From an uncultured Clostridia bacterium (lineage in GTDB: Bacteria; Bacillota; Clostridia; TANB77; CAG-508), in NCBI GenBank assembly GCA_946529215.1, contig CAMMZC010000007.1:1-64000 (forward strand): a stretch of 64,000 nucleotides of DNA, in the 5' to 3' direction. How positions within the stretch are numbered: position 1 is the first letter of the stretch; the number at the start of each line of letters is the position of its first letter. Of the stretch, positions 41,708-51,297 are shown one piece after another. The translations under genes and the position numbers were made by a program. Below the pieces are notes generated by a model. That model had not been told where the DNA came from, did no database searches, and saw only the letters and a program-made list of their open reading frames with translations.

Positions 41708-43846
41708 ATGGCTAAAGTAAGTATAATTGTACCTGTATATAATGTGGAAAAATACATAGATAAATGTTTGAAGTCTCTAGTAGAACAGACAATACAAGAT
41801 ATAGAGATATTAATTGTGAATGATGGATCTAAAGATAATAGTGAAAAAATTGTTGAAAAATATATTAAAGAATATCCTTCAAAAATAAAATATTATGAAA
41901 AGAAAAATGGGGGATTATCATCTGCAAGAAACTATGGAATTGAATATGCAACTGGAGAATATATAGCTTTTTTAGATTCAGATGATTTTGTTGAAAAAGA
42001 AATGTATAAAGAAATGTATGAAATAGCCAAACAGGAAAATGCGGATATGGTAGAATGTGATTTTATTTGGGAATGGAGTTATGGGAAAAAGATATTTGAT
42101 AAAAGGAAAGAGTATATAAAAAAATGTAATAATGCTAATAAAATAGAAGACAAAGAAAGGTGTAATATAAAAAAATTTGATGAAGTAACAATAGATACAG
42201 AAAGAAAGAAAATGATGAAAAAGCCTAGAGTTGTTGTATGGAATAAAATATATAAAAGAGAAATGCTTAACAAATATAAAATAAGATTTTCTGAAGGTTT
42301 AATATATGAAGATTTAGATTTTTTTTATAAAATACTTCCACATTTAAATAAGATTTCATATATAAATAAATATTTTGTTCATTATATTCAAAGAAAAGAT
42401 TCTCTGTCTAATACACAAACAGAAAAAACAGAAGATATTTTTAAAATATTAGATAATATTTTTGACTATTATAAAAAGCAAAATTTATTTTATAAATATG
42501 AAAGAGAATTAAAATATATGAGAAGAAGAATTCTTTTTGGAAGTTCCATGAAAAGAATTTTGAAAATAAAAGAAACGCAATTAAGAAGAAAAATGATTTT
42601 AAAAACTGTAATTTATATGCTGAGATTAGGCTACAAAAGAAATTTTGTAAATAAAAAATATATAGAAAAAAATAATAAATTAAAAATATGTTTTGGAATA
42701 ACGAAACTTGGAATTGGTGGGGCAGAGAGAGTTTTAGTAGATGTTGCAAATGAACTAGCGAGTGAATATGATATTACTATTTTTACTATTTATGGAGGAG
42801 GAGAGCTTGAAAAAGAGTTAGATTCTAAAATAAAAAAAATAAGTATATTTAAAGAGGAAAAAAATAATAGAATTATCCCCATATATATATTATTTTGTGG
42901 AAAGTATATATATAACAAATATTTAAGAGGATATTTTGATGTAGATATTGCATTTTTAGAAGGACCAATTACAAGAATTTTTTCATATAAAGGGAATAAA
43001 AGAAAAATTGCATGGGTTCATAATGATATTTCAAAAGTTTTTGGAAAAAACAAAGAAGCAAAATTAAAAAAAAAGATAGATAAATGGTTTTACAAGAAAT
43101 ATGAAAAGATAATATTTGTAAGTGAGCAAAATAAAAAAGCTTTTGAGAATGTATATGGAGATGTTTCAAAAAGGAAAATAATTTATAACTATATAAATAA
43201 AGAAAGGGTTTTAAAACTTGCAGAAGAGAATTTGGACAATAATGAATTGGATAGAAATCTAAATACTAAAAAGAAAATAACACAGGATGTTTATAAATTA
43301 GATAATAAAAAGATTGATGAAATAATGAAAAAAGATTATGACTATGAAAAAAATTTTGTTGTAGTCTCAAGATTAGTAAAACAAAAAGCAATAGATAGAC
43401 TAATTAGAGTTCATAAAAGATTAATAAATGAAGGGTTGAAGCACAAGATTTATGTGATAGGAGATGGAGAAGAAATGAAGAGTTTACAAGCACTTTTGAA
43501 AAGATTAGAAGTTCAAGATACATTTATTTTTTTAGGTAAAAAGGAAAATCCGTATCCTTATATTAAAAAGGCTGATTTTTTTGCTTTCCTTTCATATTTT
43601 GAAGGATATGGAATGGTATTAGAAGAGGCGAAAATTTTAAATAAATCAATATTAGTTACAAATACTGCAGCGCTTGAGGCAGTTAAAGATTATGATAAAA
43701 AACTTGTTATTGAAAACAATGAAGATTCTATTTTTGAAAGTATGAAAAAAGTTATATTAGGTGAATTTAAATTTCTAGAAAAAAAATCTAATAATAATAA
43801 TTATAATAATTATTACTTGTTGGAACAGATTAAACAGATTTTATAA
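41708..43846 (+). CDS. Two-domain glycosyltransferase (GT2 fused to GT4)
   Basis: A 712-residue fusion. Residues 1-320 are a GT2 domain: VSIIVPVYNVEKYIDKCLKS, ILIVNDGSKDNSEKIVEKY, and YIAFLDSDDFVEKEMY with the DSDD metal site. Residues about 330-712 are a GT-B fold: KICFGITKLGIGGAERVLVD, WVHNDIS, then FVVVSRLVKQKAIDRLIRVH, YVIGDGEEMKSLQALLKRL and YFEGYGMVLEEAKILNKS, the GT4 donor-site motifs. A repeat of Asn codons lies at the end. The two sugar additions may be made in sequence by one polypeptide. Family fusions of this order are known, but the product is not. Confidence 0.85.
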   Translation: MAKVSIIVPVYNVEKYIDKCLKSLVEQTIQDIEILIVNDGSKDNSEKIVEKYIKEYPSKIKYYEKKNGGLSSARNYGIEYATGEYIAFLDSDDFVEKEMYKEMYEIAKQENADMVECDFIWEWSYGKKIFDKRKEYIKKCNNANKIEDKERCNIKKFDEVTIDTERKKMMKKPRVVVWNKIYKREMLNKYKIRFSEGLIYEDLDFFYKILPHLNKISYINKYFVHYIQRKDSLSNTQTEKTEDIFKILDNIFDYYKKQNLFYKYERELKYMRRRILFGSSMKRILKIKETQLRRKMILKTVIYMLRLGYKRNFVNKKYIEKNNKLKICFGITKLGIGGAERVLVDVANELASEYDITIFTIYGGGELEKELDSKIKKISIFKEEKNNRIIPIYILFCGKYIYNKYLRGYFDVDIAFLEGPITRIFSYKGNKRKIAWVHNDISKVFGKNKEAKLKKKIDKWFYKKYEKIIFVSEQNKKAFENVYGDVSKRKIIYNYINKERVLKLAEENLDNNELDRNLNTKKKITQDVYKLDNKKIDEIMKKDYDYEKNFVVVSRLVKQKAIDRLIRVHKRLINEGLKHKIYVIGDGEEMKSLQALLKRLEVQDTFIFLGKKENPYPYIKKADFFAFLSYFEGYGMVLEEAKILNKSILVTNTAALEAVKDYDKKLVIENNEDSIFESMKKVILGEFKFLEKKSNNNNYNNYYLLEQIKQIL

Positions 43847-43874
43847 GAAAGTTAACTAGAAAAGAAAGGTGTTT

Positions 43875-44669
43875 ATGATAATTTCAATATTAACTGCAAC
43901 ATACAATAGAGCAAAATGTTTGAATAATCTTTATGAAAGCATAGTTAAAAATGAAAAAAATAGTAAATTAGAAGTAGAGTGGATTATAATTGATGATGGT
44001 TCAACAGATGAAACTAAATCTATTGTTGCTCAATTCATAAAAGAAAAAATAATTAATATAAAATATTTATTTCAACAAAATTCTGGTAAAATGGCTGCTA
44101 TAAATAAAGGAGTAGATTGTGCCATAGGTGAATTAATTGTAGATTGCGATTCAGACGACTTTTTTTCAGAAAATGCATTTGAAATTATAGAAAACAATAT
44201 TTCAGAATTACTAAAAAATCAACGATTATATGCTCTATGTTTTCTAAAACAAGATTTGAAAGGGAATATAAGTGGAAAAAGATTTTTATCAAATAATATG
44301 GAAACAACTATGTTTGATTTATATTTTAAACAAGATATAAAAGGTGAGAAGATACTTGTTTTTAAAGCAAATATTAGAAAAAAATTCAGACATGAGTTGG
44401 AAAAAAATGAAAATTTTATAACAGAAGCTCGAATGTATCATAAAATGGATGAAAAGTATAGAATTTTATGTATTAATGAAGTTCTAGAAATTGGAGATTA
44501 TATAGAAGATGGATATACAAAAAATATTTCAAAAACTTTTAAAACATGCCCAAATGGATATTATAAATACTTTAAAGAAATTTTAGACAGAGGTTTAAAA
44601 GGAGTTTTGCTAAAAAAGAAAATTTATATTTTAAAACATTATATATGGTTTGGGATTATGAAAAAATAA
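43875..44669 (+). CDS. Family 2 glycosyltransferase
   Basis: A 264-residue GT-A enzyme with IISILTATYNRAKCLNNLYE, WIIIDDGSTDETKSIVA, GKMAAINKGVDCAIGE and LIVDCDSDDFFSENAF (metal site DSDD). ENFITEARMYHKMDEKYR is the acceptor-side region. It starts about 28 nt after the fusion gene. ATG 43875 follows AGAAAGGTG; the GTG six nt earlier overlaps that site. Last gene of the glycan cluster. Confidence 0.87.
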   Translation: MIISILTATYNRAKCLNNLYESIVKNEKNSKLEVEWIIIDDGSTDETKSIVAQFIKEKIINIKYLFQQNSGKMAAINKGVDCAIGELIVDCDSDDFFSENAFEIIENNISELLKNQRLYALCFLKQDLKGNISGKRFLSNNMETTMFDLYFKQDIKGEKILVFKANIRKKFRHELEKNENFITEARMYHKMDEKYRILCINEVLEIGDYIEDGYTKNISKTFKTCPNGYYKYFKEILDRGLKGVLLKKKIYILKHYIWFGIMKK

Positions 44670-44741
44670 TTAAGCAAATAGATTTAAAATAGTTTGTTAC
44701 TGTTAGAATAAAAAAAGGAAAGTTAATATTAAATTTATTTG

Positions 44742-44770
44742 TTGACTTTTTATTGAAAATGAAATATATT
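44742..44770 (+). promoter_or_regulatory. Promoter of priA-def-fmt
   Basis: TTGACT (44742-44747), a 17-nt spacer and TATATT (44765-44770). Confidence 0.7.
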
Positions 44771-44803
44771 ATTAAAGAAAGAAAAGAGAAAGGAAGATAC
44801 AGT

Positions 44804-44839
44804 TTGGTAAGGGAAGAATTTATTGTTCTTTCTTACTAA
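44804..44839 (+). promoter_or_regulatory. Hairpin and possible 11-codon leader ORF before priA
   Basis: GTAAGGGAAGAA (44807-44818) pairs with TTCTTTCTTAC (44826-44836) with one bulged base. A TTG at 44804, seven nt after AGGAAG, opens a frame MVREEFIVLSY ending 20 nt before the priA ATG. priA itself has no Shine-Dalgarno sequence, so the leader may couple translation. Speculative. Confidence 0.4.
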
Positions 44840-44859
44840 GTTGTAACAAATAGCAATAA

Positions 44860-47127
44860 ATGATAGCAGAAATAATAATTGATAGTAGAGCTAAAAAATT
44901 AAATAGAAAATTTGATTACAAAATACCAGAGAATCTTGCAGATATAATAGATATAGGAAGCAGGGTTTTAGTTCCATTTGGTAATTCAAAAAAACTTGAA
45001 CAAGGTTATGTAATTAAAATAAAAGAAAATACAGAATTTGAAGCAAAAGAAATAGCAGGACTTGATGAAAACTTGCCACAAGAGAAAATAGAACTTGCAA
45101 GATGGATGGCAAGAAAATATTTTTGCAATGTTTCAGAATGTATTAAATTAATGTTGACACCAGGAACAAGAAGTAAAGATCTTAATAAAAGAATGCAAGA
45201 TAAAAAAATAAATTTTGTTTATTTAGCATGCAAAAAAGAACCAAATAACAGGCTAAGAGGCGAAAAACAGAAAAAAGCAATGGAGTTCATTAAAAAAAAT
45301 GAAGGAATGACTATTCCAGAAATAATAGAGTTTGCTGGAGTATCAAGACAAACTATCAATTCGCTTGTTGAAAAGGGGCTTTTAATATTAGAGGAAAAAA
45401 AAGTTGAAAGAGATCCTCTTGCATTAAAGAAAAAACAACAAAGCACAAAACTAAAATTAACCGAAGAACAGCAAATTGCATATAACAAAATAGAAAAATC
45501 AATAGAAGAAAATAGATTTGAGGAGTTTTTGCTTTATGGTGTTACAGGTTCAGGAAAAACAGAAATTTATATGCAACTTATAGAAAAAGTTTTAGAATAT
45601 GAGAAAAATGCTATATTACTGGTGCCAGAGATTTCACTTACACCGCAAATGTTGGATAGATTTATTGGAAGATTTGGAAAAGAAAAATTAGCAGTTTTAC
45701 ATAGCAAACTTTCTGTTGGAGAAAGACATGATGAGTGGATAAAAATTAAAGAAAATAGAGCAAAAATTGTAATAGGAGCTCGCTCTGCTATTTTTGCACC
45801 CACACAAAATTTAGGAATTATAATTATAGACGAAGAACATGATAATTCATATAAATCAGAATCAAGCCCAAGATATAATGCAAAAGAAATTGCAGAAAAA
45901 ATCTGCCAAGAGAATAAAGTTCCATTGGTTTTAGGAAGTGCAACACCTGATTTAACAACATTTTATAGAACTCAAAATTCTGAAAGTATAGCTGATAATG
46001 TTTCATCAATAGATAGAGTTGGGACAAAAGAAATTACTTTATTAAAATTAACTAAAAGAGCAAACAATTCTAATTTACCAACTGTAGAAGTTATAGATTT
46101 AAAAAAGGAACTTGCAACAGGTAATAAATCAATGCTTAGCCAAAGTCTATATAAATCTATAAAACAGAATTTGGAAAATAAATATCAAACTATTCTCTTT
46201 TTAAATAGAAGAGGTTATTCAACATTTATAATGTGTAGAGAATGTGGATTTACGGCAAAATGCCCTAATTGCAACATAAGTTTGACTTATCATAGATATC
46301 AAAATAAATTAAAATGTCATTATTGTGGTCATGAAGAAAATCCTGTTAAAATATGTCCAAGTTGTGGAAGTGAAAAAATAAGGTATTTTGGAACAGGTAC
46401 GCAAAAACTTGAAGAAGAAATAAAAAAGATTTTTCCTGAGGCAAGTACAATTAGGATGGATGTTGATACAGTAACCAAAAAGAACTCTCATGAAGAAATT
46501 TTAAATAAATTTAAGAATGAAAATATAGATATTTTAATTGGAACTCAAATGGTAGTTAAAGGCCATCATTTTCCAAAAGTGACTTTAGTTGGTGTAATTG
46601 CAGCAGATAGTAGCTTAAATATAGACGATTTCAGAGCAAATGAAAGAACTTTTCAGATTTTAACACAAGTTGCAGGGCGTGCCGGAAGAGAGAATTTGCC
46701 GGGAAAAGTAATTATTCAAACATATAATCCAGATAGTTTTGCAATTGAGTTTTCTAAAAAGCAAAATTATGATTTATTTTATAAAACTGAAATAAAATTA
46801 AGAAAACAGTTGAAATATCCACCATTTTGCGATATAATAGTAATAGGTTTTTCGGGAGAAAATGTGCAAGAAATTACAAATGTAAGCACATATGTGTATA
46901 ATTTGCTTAAAACAAATCTTGAAAAATACGATTTTAAGGTATTTATACCAATGCCTGCACCTATAGATAAAATTAAAAATAAATATAGATGGAGAATTAT
47001 TGCAAAAGGAGATGTAATAGAAGATGTTACAATTGTAATTAATAAATGTTTGCAAAAAGTATATGAGTCTGGAATTGGCAAAAAAACAAATATTGCAGTT
47101 GATGTGAATCCAAATAATATGATATAG
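44860..47127 (+). CDS. priA: Primosomal protein N' (PriA helicase)
   Basis: A 755-residue DEAH-type helicase that restarts stalled replication forks. Residues 1-110 are the 3'-DNA binding domain (DSRAKKLNRKFDYKIPEN). Walker A GVTGSGKT is at 227-234, IIIDEEHDNSYKSE is motif II, and IGTQMVVKGHHFPKVTLVGV plus ILTQVAGRAGRE are later helicase motifs. Eight cysteines form two zinc-binding clusters (CRECGFTAKCPNC and CHYCGHEENPVKICPSC). Full length. No ribosome binding site precedes the ATG, which is unusual here. def begins about 11 nt later, making the common priA-def-fmt operon. Confidence 0.96.
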   Translation: MIAEIIIDSRAKKLNRKFDYKIPENLADIIDIGSRVLVPFGNSKKLEQGYVIKIKENTEFEAKEIAGLDENLPQEKIELARWMARKYFCNVSECIKLMLTPGTRSKDLNKRMQDKKINFVYLACKKEPNNRLRGEKQKKAMEFIKKNEGMTIPEIIEFAGVSRQTINSLVEKGLLILEEKKVERDPLALKKKQQSTKLKLTEEQQIAYNKIEKSIEENRFEEFLLYGVTGSGKTEIYMQLIEKVLEYEKNAILLVPEISLTPQMLDRFIGRFGKEKLAVLHSKLSVGERHDEWIKIKENRAKIVIGARSAIFAPTQNLGIIIIDEEHDNSYKSESSPRYNAKEIAEKICQENKVPLVLGSATPDLTTFYRTQNSESIADNVSSIDRVGTKEITLLKLTKRANNSNLPTVEVIDLKKELATGNKSMLSQSLYKSIKQNLENKYQTILFLNRRGYSTFIMCRECGFTAKCPNCNISLTYHRYQNKLKCHYCGHEENPVKICPSCGSEKIRYFGTGTQKLEEEIKKIFPEASTIRMDVDTVTKKNSHEEILNKFKNENIDILIGTQMVVKGHHFPKVTLVGVIAADSSLNIDDFRANERTFQILTQVAGRAGRENLPGKVIIQTYNPDSFAIEFSKKQNYDLFYKTEIKLRKQLKYPPFCDIIVIGFSGENVQEITNVSTYVYNLLKTNLEKYDFKVFIPMPAPIDKIKNKYRWRIIAKGDVIEDVTIVINKCLQKVYESGIGKKTNIAVDVNPNNMI

Positions 47128-47138
47128 GGGGGAAAAAA

Positions 47139-47624
47139 ATGGCACTAAGAACAATAAGAGAAGATGGAGACGAAATATTAAGAAAAAGATCAAGAGAAGT
47201 AGTAATAGACGATATAACAGGGGAAAAAATTCAAAGTTTAATAGATGATATGATAGAAACAATGCATAATTTTAATGGAGTTGGACTTGCAGCTGTACAA
47301 GTTGGAATTTTAAAAAGAGTAGTAGTAATTGATGTAGAAGATGGAAATGGACCTTATGTATTTATTAATCCTCAAATTATGAAAACAAAAGGAGAAAAAG
47401 AATGTGACGAAGGTTGTTTAAGTTTTCCAAATCAATTCGGAAAAGTTATAAGACCTACAGAAGTTGTAGTGGAGTTTTATGACAGAAATGCTAAAAAGAA
47501 AAAAATTAAAGCAAAAGATCTACTTGCACAAGCAATAAGCCACGAATGTGATCATTTGGAAGGAATTTTATTCGTAGATAAGGTACTTCCTGGAACTTTA
47601 GAATATGTTACTCCAGAGGAGTAG
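47139..47624 (+). CDS. def: Peptide deformylase
   Basis: A 161-residue metalloenzyme that removes the formyl group from the first Met of new proteins. The three motifs are GVGLAAVQVG (here Val for the usual Pro), EGCLSFP and HECDHLEG, the last holding both metal-binding His and catalytic Glu. GGGGGGA-type ribosome binding site just before the ATG. It pairs functionally with the next gene, fmt, which adds the formyl group to the initiator tRNA. Confidence 0.95.
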   Translation: MALRTIREDGDEILRKRSREVVIDDITGEKIQSLIDDMIETMHNFNGVGLAAVQVGILKRVVVIDVEDGNGPYVFINPQIMKTKGEKECDEGCLSFPNQFGKVIRPTEVVVEFYDRNAKKKKIKAKDLLAQAISHECDHLEGILFVDKVLPGTLEYVTPEE

Positions 47625-47706
47625 GTTTGAAAAATAATTGAATTTTGCCTAGCCAAAATGCCAATTCTTTTCCAAACGGATAAATAGTTAAACAAGGAGA
47701 AAAAAG

Positions 47707-48696
47707 ATGAGAATTTTATTTATGGGTACACCTGATTTTGCAAAAATTTCGCTAGAATCAGTATATAATGCAGACCATGAAATAATTGGAGTTGTAACAA
47801 ATCCAGATAAGCCAAAAGGCAGAGGAATGAAAATGATAGCATCTCCTGTAAAAGAATTTGCTCTTGAAAAAAATATACCTGTATATCAACCTATAAAAGT
47901 TAAAAATAATACAGAATTTATTGAAGAAATAAAAGCTCTAAATCCTGATGTTATATGTGTTGTGGCTTATGGAAAAATTCTTCCAAAAGAAATTTTAGAA
48001 ATTCCCAAAATGGGATGTATAAATGTTCATGGCTCGATTCTTCCAAAATACAGAGGAGCTGCACCAATTCAATGGGCAGTATTAAATGGAGACAAAGTAA
48101 CTGGAATTACAACTATGTATATGGATGAAGGTATGGACACAGGAGATATGATTTTAAAACAAGAAGTTGAGATTGGAGAAGATGAAACAACAGGAGAATT
48201 ATGGGATAGACTATCAATAATTGGAGGAGAGCTTTTAGTAGAAACTTTAAAGAAAATAGAACAAGGAACTGCGCCAAGAATAAAGCAAGGAGAAGAATTT
48301 TCTATAGCTCCAATGTTAGATAAAGAAATGGCCAAAATTAATTGGGAAAATAAAACAGCACAGGAAATAAAAAATCTTGTTAGAGGATTAAATCCAGTAA
48401 TGGGAGCATATTCATATATAAATGGTAAAAAAATAAAATTTTGGAAAGTGCAAATTATAGAATTAGAAGAGTTTTGTGAAATTAAAAATTTTGATAAACA
48501 AAGATTAAATAATACAGAAAACGGAAAAATACTTATTTCTAATGACAAAGAAGGACTTTTTGTTAAAGCTAAAGACGGAATAATAAGTGTTTTGGAAATA
48601 CAAGGAGAAAATGCAAAGAGAATGAATATTAACGATTTTTTAAGAGGAAATAAATTAGAAGTAAATGAAAAATTTTTAACAACATTGAGTAATTAA
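47707..48696 (+). CDS. fmt: Methionyl-tRNA formyltransferase
   Basis: A 329-residue enzyme that formylates initiator Met-tRNA using 10-formyltetrahydrofolate. RILFMGTPDFAKISLES is the N-terminal signature; NVHGSILPKYRGAAPIQWAV has the catalytic Asn and His, and TGITTMYMDEGMDTGDMILK the Asp. The C-terminal domain (about 210-329) binds tRNA and has an insertion around IELEEFCEIKNFDKQRLNNT, making the protein slightly longer than typical. Ends at a strong terminator. Confidence 0.95.
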   Translation: MRILFMGTPDFAKISLESVYNADHEIIGVVTNPDKPKGRGMKMIASPVKEFALEKNIPVYQPIKVKNNTEFIEEIKALNPDVICVVAYGKILPKEILEIPKMGCINVHGSILPKYRGAAPIQWAVLNGDKVTGITTMYMDEGMDTGDMILKQEVEIGEDETTGELWDRLSIIGGELLVETLKKIEQGTAPRIKQGEEFSIAPMLDKEMAKINWENKTAQEIKNLVRGLNPVMGAYSYINGKKIKFWKVQIIELEEFCEIKNFDKQRLNNTENGKILISNDKEGLFVKAKDGIISVLEIQGENAKRMNINDFLRGNKLEVNEKFLTTLSN

Positions 48697-48741
48697 ATAT
48701 AAAAGTTTAATTTTAAAAACATTAAAACTTATATAAAAAAG

Positions 48742-48795
48742 AAAATCTTAAAACTAATTATCTAAATAATTTGATATCTAGTTTTAAGATTTTTT
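48742..48795. terminator. Intrinsic terminator of priA-def-fmt
   Basis: AAAATCTTAAAACTA (48742-48756) and TAGTTTTAAGATTTT (48779-48793) form a 15-bp perfect stem with a T run on the plus strand. It also lies just beyond the minus-strand gene. Confidence 0.88.
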
Positions 48796-48796
48796 T

Positions 48797-49330
48797 TTAG
48801 TCTTCCATATTATGATGTCTTGTAGAATTTGTTTGTGCAAAATATGAATAGATTAATATACCGATACCAATAGCTGCTAAAGCCATTATAAGCCAAATCC
48901 AAGTTGTTGAACTTAATCCCATTACAGTATCGTCTGTCGTAGAGGTTCTTGTAGCTGTATATCCATCTGTATTATCGTCAGTTGTTCCCATAATACCTGT
49001 ATTATTCTCAGTGTTTGAATTTACATCATTATTATTGTCAGTATTTGTATTATTGTTATTTCCTGTAGTATTATTAATGTTTGTTCCACTTTGCATATTA
49101 TTTTGTATTGTATTTCCAGCATTTTGCATTGAACTAGTAATATTTTTAGATGTATTAGAAACACCTTGAGCTGCATTCTCTATTGCATTCTCAGCTCCAC
49201 CAACCATATTTTTCACTCCATCAGCGGCATTTTTCATAACAGAATTATCTTCTGTTGCAAATGTAAAAGAGCAACACAAAGCTATAATAAAAAACGATAA
49301 AATTGTACAATAAAAATATTTTTTCTTCAT
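48797..49330 (-). CDS. Secreted low-complexity protein with C-terminal membrane helix
   Basis: A 177-residue protein. Residues 1-26 form a signal peptide (YCTILSFFIIALCCSFTFAT). Residues 30-75 are an amphipathic helix with repeated KNAADGVKNMVGGAENAIEN-like units. A long Asn/Thr/Asp-rich stretch follows (about 80-140). A transmembrane helix TTWIWLIMALAAIGIGILIY closes it, with a short tail. Topology suggests a surface spacer anchored by its C-terminus. It shares layout with the gene at 49522. No family name recognised. Confidence 0.65.
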   Translation of the reverse strand: MKKKYFYCTILSFFIIALCCSFTFATEDNSVMKNAADGVKNMVGGAENAIENAAQGVSNTSKNITSSMQNAGNTIQNNMQSGTNINNTTGNNNNTNTDNNNDVNSNTENNTGIMGTTDDNTDGYTATRTSTTDDTVMGLSSTTWIWLIMALAAIGIGILIYSYFAQTNSTRHHNMED

Positions 49331-49460
49331 TTTTAATTCTTCCTTTCCAAGGTAAAATAATTAAGTACAAAGTAGTTATATTAAATATTACCTCTAAAAT
49401 TTAGTTTTATTATAAAAACTTAAAATTAGTATTTGCCAAAAAAAAAAAAATATTCAAAAA

Positions 49461-49480
49461 AAATCCCATTTAAGGGATTT
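49461..49480 (-). terminator. Small terminator of the 49.5 kb gene
   Basis: AAATCCC (49461) and GGGATTT (49474) form a stem; on the minus strand a T run follows. Confidence 0.7.
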
Positions 49481-49521
49481 TTAAATTAAAAATTTATATG
49501 TTGTGATTTGTTAATTTAGTT

Positions 49522-49944
49522 TTACGAATTTAGTCTTATTAAAATTGCAATTGCTAAAAAGATTAGTAATACACCTACAACGATTAAAGCAATATTAATA
49601 ATATCAGAAACAGTTGAAGATTTAGATTTAGATGATACATTACTTATTGTTGTAGATTGTGTTTCTAAAGATGAATTTGTTGATGAAACTGAAGAGTCAG
49701 AATCAAATTCAGAATCTGATGTTGAATTAGAAGCAGAATCTACATAGTTTCCGACAACATTATTTGTATTTCTTGTAGTATTTGTGCCTTCAGAATTTAT
49801 TGACATAGCGTTATCTATAGAATTTGAAGCAACTGGTTGAGATACACTAGATGTTAGTTGATTTTCATCAATGGCATAACAAAAACTATATGAGATACAT
49901 ATAATAAATAATGTAACAAAAAAAATTTTTTTCAAAATTGACAT
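49522..49944 (-). CDS. Secreted Ser/Asn-rich protein with C-terminal membrane helix
   Basis: A 140-residue protein with the same plan as its neighbour at 48797: a signal peptide (KKIFFVTLFIICISYSFCYA), a disordered Ser/Thr/Asn region about 80 residues long, and a helix IINIALIVVGVLLIFLAIAI at the end. Sequence identity with the neighbour is confined to composition. AAAGGGTG precedes the ATG. Function unknown; likely a cell-surface stalk. Confidence 0.62.
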   Translation of the reverse strand: MSILKKIFFVTLFIICISYSFCYAIDENQLTSSVSQPVASNSIDNAMSINSEGTNTTRNTNNVVGNYVDSASNSTSDSEFDSDSSVSSTNSSLETQSTTISNVSSKSKSSTVSDIINIALIVVGVLLIFLAIAILIRLNS

Positions 49945-50037
49945 TTTTTACACCCTTTCTTTTCATATGATTTATGTAATAATAATAACACATTTTAAAA
50001 AAAATGTCTATAAAATAAAAAAAATTTTAAAAAATAC

Positions 50038-50066
50038 TTGTTAATTATTTTTTTTTGTGATAAGAT
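50038..50066 (+). promoter_or_regulatory. Probable promoter of the VanW gene
   Basis: TTGTTA (50038-50043), a 17-nt spacer and TAAGAT (50061-50066); both boxes are imperfect. Confidence 0.5.
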
Positions 50067-50108
50067 ATTAGTGTTATACTAATAAAAGAAAAAAGGAAGG
50101 AAGAAAAA

Positions 50109-51197
50109 ATGAAAAAGAAAACATTATTAAAAAATTTTACAATTGTAGCAATAATTACTACAACATTATTTATTTTTATGGGAGCTAATAAAGTTTATGC
50201 AAATAATATAACTACACAAGATTCTCAAAATATAACACAACAATCCAAAATATATGCTCAAATAGATACTTCTAATGCATTATATACAGGAAAAAAAATA
50301 AAAAAATCAGTAGCTATTTATGATGGAAATGTTAAATTATCAGAAGGCATTGATTATTTTATAAAATACAAAAACAATGTAAAAACAGGCAGAGCAAAAA
50401 TAAAAGTAATAGGTAAAGGAAAGTATAAAGGTACAATTACTAGATATTTTAATATAGTACCTAAAAAAGCAAAAATAAATGATGTAATATTCTCATCAAA
50501 TTTCAAAAAAGCAACAATAGAGTGGGAAAAAGATGAACAAGCAAGTGGATATGTAGTTTATATTTCAAAGAAGAAAGATGGAAAATACACAAGAGTTAAG
50601 AAAATTAGAAAAAATACTATTACAGAATATACAATCAAAAATTTAAATCCAAATAAAATGTACTATTTTAAGGTACGTTCATACAAAATTATAGATGGAA
50701 AAATATATTATAGTACAAAATACAGTAAAGCCAAATCTAATAATGGTAAAATAGCAAAGATTTCTTTAGTTTCATATAGTAGTGGAAATAATAGAAATTA
50801 TAATTTGAAAAAAGCATGCAAATTAATTAATGGAACTATATTAAAACCTGGAGAATCATTTAATTGGTTTAGAGTAGTAGGACCTGCCTCAGGAGCAAGA
50901 GGATACAAAAAAGCCACAGTATTTAGAGGCAAAACAAAAAAAGCTTTAGATTATGGTGGAGGAGTATGTCAAGTAAGTTCAACACTTTATCAAGCAGCAT
51001 TAAAAGTGGGATTAAAAGTACTTGAAAGACATCAACATAGTCAACCTGTAAGTTATACAAAGCTTGGTAAAGACGCAACAGTTACATATGGAGTTAATAA
51101 TTTAAGATTTAAAAATAATAAGAATTATAGTATTAAAATAGTTATGTATTCAAAAGCAGGAAGAACTACATGTGAAATGTATCGTATAGCAGATTAA
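50109..51197 (+). CDS. Secreted VanW family protein with fibronectin type III domain
   Basis: A 362-residue exported protein. Residues 1-31 are a signal peptide ending KVYAN. Residues about 45-125 hold an MBG/Ig-like strand domain (ALYTGKKIKKSVAIYDGNVK). Residues about 130-215 are a fibronectin type III domain (ATIEWEKDEQASGYVVYISK). Residues 225-362 are the VanW domain with FNWFRVVGPASGARGYKKAT and GGGVCQVSSTLYQAALKVGL. VanW domains are named for vancomycin clusters but do not themselves give resistance; a link with peptidoglycan or YoaR-like proteins is suspected. Monocistronic with its own terminator. Confidence 0.85.
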   Translation: MKKKTLLKNFTIVAIITTTLFIFMGANKVYANNITTQDSQNITQQSKIYAQIDTSNALYTGKKIKKSVAIYDGNVKLSEGIDYFIKYKNNVKTGRAKIKVIGKGKYKGTITRYFNIVPKKAKINDVIFSSNFKKATIEWEKDEQASGYVVYISKKKDGKYTRVKKIRKNTITEYTIKNLNPNKMYYFKVRSYKIIDGKIYYSTKYSKAKSNNGKIAKISLVSYSSGNNRNYNLKKACKLINGTILKPGESFNWFRVVGPASGARGYKKATVFRGKTKKALDYGGGVCQVSSTLYQAALKVGLKVLERHQHSQPVSYTKLGKDATVTYGVNNLRFKNNKNYSIKIVMYSKAGRTTCEMYRIAD

Positions 51198-51203
51198 ATA
51201 TTT

Positions 51204-51247
51204 GTAGCCAAATAAATAATTTATATTACTTATTTGGCTACTTTTTT
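51204..51247 (+). terminator. Intrinsic terminator of the VanW gene
   Basis: GTAGCCAAATAA (51204-51215) and TTATTTGGCTAC (51230-51241) form a 12-bp perfect stem followed by six T. Confidence 0.92.
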
Positions 51248-51297
51248 CTTGTATAGGAAAAAGCGAATATAGGTATTTTTTTTATTTCTAAAACATA

